Source: a virus. From it: a stretch of DNA of 21,026 nucleotides. The stretch is taken from positions 1 through 21,026 of IMG/VR virus record IMGVR_UViG_3300050025_000251; one strand, written 5' to 3'. Shown here in pieces: positions 6,765-13,519 of this stretch; within the stretch, counting starts at the first letter, position 1, and each line of letters starts with the position of its first letter. The position numbers were made by a program, and so were the translations under genes. The notes below the pieces were generated by a model. The model ran no database searches. It saw nothing but the letters and a program-made list of their open reading frames with translations, and was not told where the DNA came from.

Positions 6765-7334
6765 ATGAACGACAAGAAGAACCATGCCCTTTGCTACTTC
6801 CACGCATATGGTAAAGTGTGCCTCACAATCTCAGCTCAAAGAATTTGGCGTGCTCCCGGTCTACAAGCACATGAAGCCACACCTAAAGCCGTAGGTGCCT
6901 ATGCTACTCATATGTGGGCAGTAGGTATGGCTTTATGCTTACCAACCAACAGAGATACAGGAACTAGAAGACGCGGGAGAGTTGTGGCAGAAGGGAGAGC
7001 TCAGTCTTGCTGTACCGAAATGAGTGAACATGTGGACGTACTTCCCTCAAAACAACTCGTATGGAGAAGCCCCATAGAGCCAAATACAGCGGGGCAGTAC
7101 CTCATGAATGAGGATGCCCTAGACCATCTTCTTAGCAAACTCCGGTTCATGGAGTATAAAAGTAAAGCCGGTGTGGTTGCAGTTGACGCTATGATCAACC
7201 GGGTGGAGAGGTTGGAACTGGACCTAGTACTAATCAACACGTTGAAGAGATTACGAAAGCTAGCTGCAGCTCATGATGGTAGTGCCGGACTGTACAAAGT
7301 CTACAAGGAAGTATTCAACACTGGAAGTGTATGA
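6765..7334 (+). CDS. Unknown protein, 189 aa, first gene of the NAD operon
   Basis: I choose ATG 6765 because GGAG lies seven bases upstream and the promoter motif at 6718-6732 lies inside any longer reading. The N-terminal half contains Cys, His, Arg and Gly residues (ALCYFHAYGKVC near the start, TGTRRRGRVV, QSCCTEMSEH) that might bind metal or nucleic acid. The C-terminal third is helical and basic (INRVERLELDLVLINTLKRLRKL). No named domain is recognised. It leads the transcript that carries PRPP synthetase and NAMPT, so a link to NAD metabolism is possible by context only. Confidence 0.75.
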   Translation: MNDKKNHALCYFHAYGKVCLTISAQRIWRAPGLQAHEATPKAVGAYATHMWAVGMALCLPTNRDTGTRRRGRVVAEGRAQSCCTEMSEHVDVLPSKQLVWRSPIEPNTAGQYLMNEDALDHLLSKLRFMEYKSKAGVVAVDAMINRVERLELDLVLINTLKRLRKLAAAHDGSAGLYKVYKEVFNTGSV

Positions 7335-7387
7335 ATATTCTCGAACAAGTAACAAACCTAGCACTCTGAACTCCGAGGAGATCAAAA

Positions 7388-8263
7388 ATGTTATCCAATG
7401 ATCCTGCGCACGTCTACATTAGATCTTGGCCGGTCTCAAGAGAGGTAGACACGCATAGACTGACACCACTTCAAATTCATACATATCCTGATGGAGTTCC
7501 CCTTGTACGCAAGCTCCCATATGTGGACACACACGAGAATCTGTCCTTGCTTCTAAGACCACGCGGGATGACTGATTTCATAGCCGGTTTGTTTTGGGTA
7601 GACGCATACCGAGAACGCCACAGCTTGGGGTCTGTTAAGCTAGTTCTTCCCTTTGTACCAGGAGCCAGACAAGATCGCCTCAACAATCAAGGCGACTATC
7701 TATTTACAGCCAAGTCAGTTGCGCACATGATCAATGCCCGAGCATTCAGTTCCGTTGTAATTCTGGACCCACACTCCGAAGTTATCTCAGGATTGATCGA
7801 CCGCTGCAAAGTTGTTCACTCTCACGAACTAGGCATAGTAAAGGAGGTATTAACAGGTCTATACGGCGCAGTGATATCCCCTGATGCAGGAGCCGAAAAG
7901 AGAGCCTCAGCCTTAGCCAAGTGTCTTAATGTACCTCTTTTCCACGCATGGAAAGTACGAAGTTTGGTAGACGGTAGCATCACAGGATTCGGGCATGAAC
8001 CAATCCCCCTTCCCCCTGGTGCAGATAAGAAGTTGCTTATTGTGGATGACATTTGTGATGGTGGCGGAACTTTCGTTGGGCTGGGTAAGTTACTTCACCA
8101 GGAGGGCTACAGACTAGACCTGTTTGTTACACACGGAATCTTCAGCAAAGGCACTCAAATTCTTACAGACTACTTCGAAAGAATATTCTGTACCGACTCC
8201 ATTCTTCCGGCAGAGGGCAATCGTGTAACTGTATTCAACGTATGTGCATCACTTCTTGAGTAA
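7388..8263 (+). CDS. prs: Ribose-phosphate pyrophosphokinase (PRPP synthetase)-like enzyme
   Basis: 291 aa; ATG 7388 with GAGGAG nine bases upstream. The family transfers pyrophosphate from ATP to ribose-5-phosphate, giving PRPP. Conserved elements are in the expected order: PGARQDR (91-97, flexible-loop/ATP region), LDPHSE (126-131, metal-binding DxHxx equivalent), SPDAGAEKR (164-172), the PRPP loop IVDDICDGGGT (218-228) and THGIFSKG (248-255). The chain is somewhat shorter than typical bacterial Prs (about 310-320 aa), mainly at the N-terminus, so allosteric control may be reduced. It is 12 bases upstream of NAMPT, which uses PRPP as co-substrate. This pairing is known in other large phages. 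Confidence 0.9.
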   Translation: MLSNDPAHVYIRSWPVSREVDTHRLTPLQIHTYPDGVPLVRKLPYVDTHENLSLLLRPRGMTDFIAGLFWVDAYRERHSLGSVKLVLPFVPGARQDRLNNQGDYLFTAKSVAHMINARAFSSVVILDPHSEVISGLIDRCKVVHSHELGIVKEVLTGLYGAVISPDAGAEKRASALAKCLNVPLFHAWKVRSLVDGSITGFGHEPIPLPPGADKKLLIVDDICDGGGTFVGLGKLLHQEGYRLDLFVTHGIFSKGTQILTDYFERIFCTDSILPAEGNRVTVFNVCASLLE

Positions 8264-8275
8264 GAGGAACTACTA

Positions 8276-9742
8276 ATGGCAACCCAACTGAATCCAATCA
8301 CCCTTATCGACGGTTACAAACTTGATCATCGTAGACAGTACCCTGAAGGTACTACTCGGGTATACAGCAACTGGACTCCTCGATCTTCCCGATTTCCCGA
8401 CCAAAAAGAAGTTGTCTTTTTCGGACTTCAGTACTTCTTGAAACGATACCTTATGGAAGAGTACGGCCGGTTCTTTGCGAGAGATGTAGAGACGGTGTGT
8501 GATTCTTACTCACGCAGGGTCGATAGCTACTTAGGGCCCAACCAGATTGGAGTTGACCATATTCGAGCCCTACATGATCTCGGCTACATACCTCTTCGCT
8601 TCTGTGCAATTCCAGAAGGTACCCCAGTTCCACTTCGGGTTCCCATGTTGACAGTTGAGAACACTCATCCGGATTTTGCCTGGTTGCCAAATTACTTCGA
8701 GACTTTAATGTCCAGCGTGTTGTGGTTGCCTTGTACCTCAGCCACAACAGCATCAAGGATGTACAAGTTGTTGAAACTTGCAGCTAAGAATACTGGATCT
8801 CCGGAAGAATTTGTCAGGTGGCAAGGGCACGATTTCAGTATGCGAGGAATGGAGGGACCGGAAGCTGCAGCTCTTAGTGGAGCAGGGCATCTTCTGTACT
8901 TCACTGGTACCGATACCATACCAGCTCTCGATTTGATAGAGAGCTATTACGGTCCACTACATCCAGACTACCTTATTGGTGGAAGTGTCGCAGCAACTGA
9001 ACACAGTGTCATGTGCGCTGGAGGAGAAATCAACGAATTGGATACTTTCCGTAGGCTCCTGCACCTGTACCCGCAGGGGATTCTAAGTGTAGTCTCTGAC
9101 ACCTGGGATTTGTGGTTCGTCCTTACAAGGATTCTTCCTGTTCTAAAGACAGAGATCATGGCACGTCCTGGTAAGCTGGTGATCCGACCTGACAGCGGAG
9201 ATCCAGTGGACATCATCTGTGGCAATCCAAATGCTAAGAATGCTCCAGAATACAAGGGGGTGATTGAGCTTCTGTGGGACCTGTTTGGTGGAACCATAAC
9301 TCCAACTGGGCATAGACTTCTTGATTCCCACATTGGTTGTATCTATGGAGATGGAATAACATTCGAGCGTGCAACAGCAATCATGGCACGGCTAGAAGCA
9401 AAAGGTTTTGCATCAGCTAATGTAGTCCTTGGCATAGGTAGCTTCAATTACCAGTACGTTACCCGTGATACCTTCGGATTTGCCATGAAGGCCACTTGGG
9501 TTGAGATAAACGGGAAAGGTATGGACATCTTCAAGAAGCCGGTAACGGATGACGGAGTCAAGAATAGTGCCAAAGGTCGACTTGCAGTAACCACCGATCG
9601 AGATGGTCGTATGGTTCTAATCAAGCAAGCATCCGAGGAACAAGAAAAGGACAGTCTTCTAGGTCCTGTTTGGCAGGATGGAGAATTTCTAGTCCTTGAT
9701 AACTTCAAGGACATCAGAACCAGGGCAGCCCACTATCGATAA
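8276..9742 (+). CDS. nadV: Nicotinamide phosphoribosyltransferase
   Basis: 488 aa, close to the usual ~490 of NAMPT; ATG 8276 with GAGGA seven bases upstream. The enzyme makes NMN from nicotinamide and PRPP, the committed step of NAD salvage. Family features visible: N-terminal YKLDHRRQYPEGTTRVYSNW (14-33), HDFSMRGM (185-192, nicotinamide stacking Phe and Arg), GTDT (211-214), TEHS (241-244, with the catalytic His at 243), IRPDSGDP (303-310, phosphoribosyl binding), and GDGI plus GIGSF in the C-terminal barrel. All expected active-site residues appear intact. No NMN adenylyltransferase lies in this window; the last step would come from elsewhere in the phage or from the host. Confidence 0.95.
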   Translation: MATQLNPITLIDGYKLDHRRQYPEGTTRVYSNWTPRSSRFPDQKEVVFFGLQYFLKRYLMEEYGRFFARDVETVCDSYSRRVDSYLGPNQIGVDHIRALHDLGYIPLRFCAIPEGTPVPLRVPMLTVENTHPDFAWLPNYFETLMSSVLWLPCTSATTASRMYKLLKLAAKNTGSPEEFVRWQGHDFSMRGMEGPEAAALSGAGHLLYFTGTDTIPALDLIESYYGPLHPDYLIGGSVAATEHSVMCAGGEINELDTFRRLLHLYPQGILSVVSDTWDLWFVLTRILPVLKTEIMARPGKLVIRPDSGDPVDIICGNPNAKNAPEYKGVIELLWDLFGGTITPTGHRLLDSHIGCIYGDGITFERATAIMARLEAKGFASANVVLGIGSFNYQYVTRDTFGFAMKATWVEINGKGMDIFKKPVTDDGVKNSAKGRLAVTTDRDGRMVLIKQASEEQEKDSLLGPVWQDGEFLVLDNFKDIRTRAAHYR

Positions 9743-9764
9743 GACCCGAAAGGAAAGCACGCTA

Positions 9765-9971
9765 ATGATGTTTAGTAGTATACCCCAAGAAGAACGATTC
9801 TTGTCTGCCTTCGAAAAGGCTGCCTCGGCACACAAACAGATGGTTAACTGTTTTGATACTCGTTTCAGCCAGTTAGCTGATTGGTTAGGAGTGCACAGTG
9901 GCCAATCTCTTGAACAACACATCAGGTTTGCCCTCAGCCAAATCAGAAACTACATTCACAGGTATTGCTAG
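9765..9971 (+). CDS. Small unknown protein, 68 aa
   Basis: Follows NAMPT by 22 bases. AGGA ten bases before ATG 9765 supports this start; a second ATG follows immediately. A longer reading would overlap the end of NAMPT. The protein is helical, with FEKAASAHKQMVNCF in the first half, a Trp-containing middle and basic residues near the C-terminus (QIRNYIHRYC). It has no membrane segment. It is probably the last gene of the NAD transcript, which ends at the hairpin at 9974. Function unknown. Confidence 0.65.
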   Translation: MMFSSIPQEERFLSAFEKAASAHKQMVNCFDTRFSQLADWLGVHSGQSLEQHIRFALSQIRNYIHRYC

Positions 9972-9973
9972 AC

Positions 9974-10005
9974 AAAGAGAAAGCCAAAGGTGGCCTCTTC
10001 TCTTT
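9974..10005. terminator. Bidirectional terminator between the NAD operon and terL
   Basis: AAAGAGAA (9974-9981) pairs with TTCTCTTT (9998-10005); an inner CCA/TGG stem with an AAGG loop extends it across an internal loop. It lies between convergent genes and overlaps the terL stop. The A-rich and T-rich outer arms give a U-rich 3' end on both strands. Confidence 0.65.
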
Positions 10006-11836
10006 AGCCATTTGATCCGTAATTCTCCATGAGCCCACTGTCCTGCGAAGGTGCAAAGATATCTGGACGTGGGCGCTCTATACAAGAAGCCAGCAAGCAC
10101 AACAACAAAGAATGAAATGCATCATCTGCTTTTCCCGGCGGCTTCTTGTATTCGTTCATCCTGAGTCGCACGTTATACTCGGTGAAGATACTTAGGATGT
10201 CAGAGCCATGCGGGTCCTGGAAGTCTTCCCACCTGGGTAAGTCAATCTTCTTTGCCTTCAAGGCATTGAAGATATCACTCATGACTTCGGAACGGTGGCA
10301 CATCCAACGACGCAGGTTTGGCTCCCAATAGATCTTCTTTTTCTGCCGCGGGTTGTACTGGAACTTCATTACCTTGTTGGCACCAAATCGCTTGATGAGT
10401 TTGTCGTTCGGGTAGAAACCACCACCGTAGTCTACACCTATGATCTTTACGTGTACCTGCGCAAGCATCTGCGTGATTAGATCTAGCTGCTTCTCTGGGT
10501 CTAAGTCTTGCCCCGTGAAACGGTGACACCAAAAGATGGAGAAGTTACCTGTACCAAAGTATCCGCCAAATGAGATATGTGTGAAGCTTGACTCAGTGCC
10601 CCCGCCCCAATCTATTCCGGCGTAGATAGACATACCTTGTGCCAATCTTCGGAAAGACTCTATGTCGCCCAATAGAATCTCAGGCTTGCACACAGATTGT
10701 AATTGCGCTCTGGTAATAGGTCGTACGCCGGAATCATAAGACCTTCCCAACTTCTCGTTCATGAACTGGGAACGGGAGTATTGCTCTTGAGCTATCAGTA
10801 TCTCTCCCCAGTCTACCCATGGGACCATGATTTGAGGAACACGGTACCCCTCAAAAGTAACCTTGTCTCTGTTGTCTTCCCGCATTGGGTTCATGGCAGC
10901 CCATTGCGCCCTGGGGTGCTGCGCAGAAATAGTCTCACCGCACTTGTCGCAGATTAAACCGGTAGACCCTATGTTTTTCTCCGTCAGAACATTCCAATGC
11001 CAAGTACTTGAATCACTAGGTAAACCATGCCTCTCGCACGGTACTACCCATTCGTTCTGTGTGGAGAATTCTGACCAATAGAATTCAATAGTGTTATCTA
11101 CGGACTTAGGCGTACCCGAATACAAGAACATCTTGTACTTGGAGTGAAATGCACATTGCTCAATGACAGGAATATTGTCTATCAAGATATCTTGAATCTC
11201 ATCGATCAGAATTTGATCCGAGGCAATTCCGCGCACTCGATCTGCAGTTAGATACGCATAACGAAGTCTGATTTGCGAATAATTGATGAACTTTTTGAAG
11301 AAGACTGCTTGATTGATAGCTGACGAGGTATATGCACGAAGCAAAGGGGATGCGTCTATCGCATCTTTAATACGATCGTTAGAGAATACTTTTGCCTGCT
11401 CAGCAGATGGAGCTACATACAAAGATCTAAAGTTGCTAACTAGTGCAGAGTAACAGAGCATTCTGTTACCGAGCGTAGTGGTTTTTTCCGTCTGGCGGCC
11501 AAAAACTAGTAGCACTTTGTTGGCCGGAGTATCGTAGACCTTACGAAGGTACTCACGACCCTTGAATGAGAAGTCCGCAATACGTCCAGCCTCAGGTATA
11601 CGAATAGCTGTTTCTGCAAACTCGGACGGAGAGACACCAAGCAGTTCTGTTGATGACGAGGCTCCAGGCAGTATAACTTCTGCAGGTTCTGCATCTATAC
11701 CGAAGTCGACAGCTTCACCATCTTCGTTATAGTCAAAGACTGGCTCTGCTATTCCATGATCGTCGAAGCAGTAGGATAAAGGAATAGTGTGTGCTGCTTT
11801 GAGCAGCTCAGCTTCAGCTAGGGTGATAGTTGCCAT
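10004..11836 (-). CDS. terL: Terminase large subunit
   Basis: 610 aa; ATG 11836 with only a weak GGAT upstream. This is the DNA-packaging motor: an ATPase that translocates DNA into the prohead and a nuclease that cuts the concatemer. Walker A-like GRQTEKTT (113-120), Walker B QILIDEIQD (208-216) and coupling motif YSGTP (239-243) mark the ATPase. CERH (267-270) and CDKC (296-299) form a probable zinc site between domains. The RNase H-like nuclease shows acidic residues in GIDWGG (Asp409), GVDYGG (Asp469) and KADDAFHS (Asp571/572). The gene stands alone on the minus strand; a structured-RNA region lies upstream and a convergent terminator downstream. No small subunit is identified with confidence. 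Confidence 0.95.
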   Translation of the reverse strand: MATITLAEAELLKAAHTIPLSYCFDDHGIAEPVFDYNEDGEAVDFGIDAEPAEVILPGASSSTELLGVSPSEFAETAIRIPEAGRIADFSFKGREYLRKVYDTPANKVLLVFGRQTEKTTTLGNRMLCYSALVSNFRSLYVAPSAEQAKVFSNDRIKDAIDASPLLRAYTSSAINQAVFFKKFINYSQIRLRYAYLTADRVRGIASDQILIDEIQDILIDNIPVIEQCAFHSKYKMFLYSGTPKSVDNTIEFYWSEFSTQNEWVVPCERHGLPSDSSTWHWNVLTEKNIGSTGLICDKCGETISAQHPRAQWAAMNPMREDNRDKVTFEGYRVPQIMVPWVDWGEILIAQEQYSRSQFMNEKLGRSYDSGVRPITRAQLQSVCKPEILLGDIESFRRLAQGMSIYAGIDWGGGTESSFTHISFGGYFGTGNFSIFWCHRFTGQDLDPEKQLDLITQMLAQVHVKIIGVDYGGGFYPNDKLIKRFGANKVMKFQYNPRQKKKIYWEPNLRRWMCHRSEVMSDIFNALKAKKIDLPRWEDFQDPHGSDILSIFTEYNVRLRMNEYKKPPGKADDAFHSLLLCLLASCIERPRPDIFAPSQDSGLMENYGSNG

Positions 11837-11868
11837 TGATCATCCGTGAAAAAGATATAGCGTAGTCG

Positions 11869-11883
11869 GGTATAAGGATATTG
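11869..11883 (+). promoter_or_regulatory. Repeated promoter motif, copy 4
   Basis: GGTATAAGGATATTG, identical to the copy at 6340, with GAAAAAG about 20 bases upstream. It points away from terL into a gene-free stretch, towards the candidate RNA at 11885-12072. Confidence 0.65.
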
Positions 11884-11884
11884 T

Positions 11885-12072
11885 CAGGAATGGAAGATAG
11901 CCATCACATCATTCCTGCAATTCCCGCTCGCCTTAAACAAGTCACAAAAACATGACGAGTACCAGGGTTCTTGACTCCAGCACGAACGTGTGTGATTGAA
12001 GAGGGTGGTCAAGTGAAGTGCAAAAGTTTGTGGTGGCCCTACTCGTCTAACTTAGGCCGGCAGGAGCCGGCC
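11885..12072 (+). ncRNA. Candidate structured non-coding RNA beside terL
   Basis: Fills most of the 241-base gap between terL and the next gene. A 5' hairpin pairs CAGGAATG (11885-11892) with CATTCCTG (11910-11917). A long-range stem pairs GACGAGTA (11954-11961) with TACTCGTC (12040-12047), continued by GGG 11965-11967 with CCC 12037-12039. Within it CTTGAC (11970-11975) pairs with GTCAAG (12008-12013). A perfect 7-bp GC hairpin with an AGGA loop (12055-12072) closes the 3' end, though without a U-tract. Only very short reading frames without ribosome sites occur (21 and 15 codons). Function unknown. Confidence 0.5.
12055..12072. terminator. GC-rich hairpin between convergent transcripts
   Basis: GGCCGGC, loop AGGA, GCCGGCC: seven perfect GC pairs. 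It lies five bases beyond the stop of the 175-aa minus-strand gene and at the 3' end of the plus-strand candidate RNA. There is no U-tract on either strand, so termination is a guess from position. Confidence 0.4.
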
Positions 12073-12077
12073 AACCT

Positions 12078-12605
12078 TTACCCCGCTTCTTTAGCTACCT
12101 CTACCTGCCCTAGCCTATGTGCCACATTGAGTACAAAGCCAGCTACATGCTCTGAGCTTTGTACTCCCAAAGACATGGCCTCCATAGGTATCACCACCGA
12201 CCAGCTATCCACCTCACGTGAATACTTCACATTGGCTAGAATATCCTTAAAATGATCTCTTATTGCAGACGCAATACACGAATGCATGCTAGGCAACCAC
12301 GGTGTCAACTCCAGAGCTTTGTTTGCTTCCTCAGCAATGGATTGCCTATCTTCAGCATAACGGCTCTCGTCCAGCTGCTTGGTAGCAGTGTCGAAAATGG
12401 CCTTTCTGTCTGTGTGGTAAAAATGATAGATCAACATACCATCTTTAACCCCAAACTCCGCAAACAGTTTACCTATAGTACATTCCTTGAACTTAGGTAC
12501 TGCTTTAGCTAGAGCCTCCGTTGTTACGGTATTGGTGGGTAGGGTATCTACTGCAGCATGTTCATCTTCATTTGCTTCGAACGGTACAATGTTCAACTCA
12601 GCCAT
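12078..12605 (-). CDS. Unknown protein, 175 aa
   Basis: I place the start at ATG 12605: GGAGG lies six bases upstream and the start overlaps the preceding stop by eight bases (ATGGCTGA). A longer reading from 12656 would overlap by 59 bases. The protein begins MAELNIVPFEANEDEH, is acidic at the N-terminus, then mixed helical with a central YHFYHTDRKAIF segment. A Trp/His-containing part follows (LTPWLPSMHSC), then a helical C-terminus. No domain is recognised. As the last gene of the right-hand operon it is probably made with the particle proteins. Confidence 0.75.
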   Translation of the reverse strand: MAELNIVPFEANEDEHAAVDTLPTNTVTTEALAKAVPKFKECTIGKLFAEFGVKDGMLIYHFYHTDRKAIFDTATKQLDESRYAEDRQSIAEEANKALELTPWLPSMHSCIASAIRDHFKDILANVKYSREVDSWSVVIPMEAMSLGVQSSEHVAGFVLNVAHRLGQVEVAKEAG

Positions 12606-13506
12606 CAGCGTCCTCCAGTAATCTATCGGCCTCGGACATAGCATCAGTTCCACCACCAGACTGGCTGAAATTCACACCAGCCACATCTTCAATAGCGAGG
12701 ACCTTGCGATCATCCTTCTTCATTCGGAACTTCTCAAAGGCATTCAGAACTTCACGTAGAGCTACATCACTCTGGCGCATCTCATCCTCGGCTGCCTTGA
12801 TTACAGACATATACTTGCTCATCATGTTAGCATGGTCTAAGGAGGCTGGTTCTCTCTCAATCTCCAGCACCTTCAGGAATGCTACATCACGCATACGGCG
12901 TGCTACAGCACCAGTGTTGATGCTGGAAGGAGGACCCGACATACCCGCCAACCAAGGCACAACCATGTCTGCTGTGTCTGGTGATGCTTTCAGAGTAGTG
13001 ATGCGTGCATAAGCAGCAGGCTTATCTTCCATGTACGCAACCCACTCTCCCATGGAGAGTAGCTTGCGATTCCAGAAGTAATGCCCGAATGCCTCTACCC
13101 CTTCCGCCGTCAGCTTGACTTTGTGGTGGTCATTCAATCGCCTGACTGTCTCCTCCACTCGGAGAGGAGACAGCAGGAGCTGCTCTGTATGTTCTCTTAG
13201 CCCCGGATTTCCGAGAATCTGAAAAGCTTCTTGAGCAGCTGCACTGGGGTACCACAAGTCATGGATACCATGTGTACGTAGATATTCTTTGGTAATCAGA
13301 TGCTCATCTTCTGTCCCCAGATTGAGCGTTGGTGCCCAAGGCTCTGGGAAAGGAAGCATCTTCTCTTGTAGACGCTCTATGTACCTGTGATTGACTGCGT
13401 AGAGATTATGGTCTTCCAGAATATGGATAATGGTGTCCACTGAGTGTTTCTGCTGGCTAAGCAGAAACATGCAAAAGAATTCTGCGGGACTACGCTTAAC
13501 GTCCAC
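12598..13506 (-). CDS. Unknown protein, 302 aa (terminase small subunit not excluded)
   Basis: Starts at GTG 13506, with AGGA six bases upstream and a 13-base gap to the previous stop. The chain is strongly helical throughout. The N-terminal 35 residues (RSPAEFFCMFLLSQQKHSVDTI onward) could hold a small helix-turn-helix. Residues 130-165 contain AFGHYFWNRKLLSMGEWVAYM. The C-terminal third is a charged helix followed by an acidic tail (SEADRLLEDADG). Helical make-up and closeness to terL would fit a small terminase subunit or assembly factor, but I see no diagnostic motif and the gene is not in the terL transcript. Confidence 0.75.
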   Translation of the reverse strand: MDVKRSPAEFFCMFLLSQQKHSVDTIIHILEDHNLYAVNHRYIERLQEKMLPFPEPWAPTLNLGTEDEHLITKEYLRTHGIHDLWYPSAAAQEAFQILGNPGLREHTEQLLLSPLRVEETVRRLNDHHKVKLTAEGVEAFGHYFWNRKLLSMGEWVAYMEDKPAAYARITTLKASPDTADMVVPWLAGMSGPPSSINTGAVARRMRDVAFLKVLEIEREPASLDHANMMSKYMSVIKAAEDEMRQSDVALREVLNAFEKFRMKKDDRKVLAIEDVAGVNFSQSGGGTDAMSEADRLLEDADG

Positions 13507-13519
13507 GGCAAGTCCTAAA

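Noticed and set aside
8692-9333. Long minus-strand reading frames opposite NAMPT
   Set aside because: They are antisense shadows of a fully conserved enzyme gene, without ribosome sites.
11890-11996. Two tiny overlapping reading frames (21 and 15 codons) in the gap beside terL
   Set aside because: No ribosome binding site precedes either. The first ATG lies inside the 5' hairpin, and the protein sequences look arbitrary.
11971-12255. Plus-strand reading frame starting at TTG 11971
   Set aside because: Most of it is antisense to the well-supported 175-aa gene. It has no ribosome site and its composition is that of a shadow frame.
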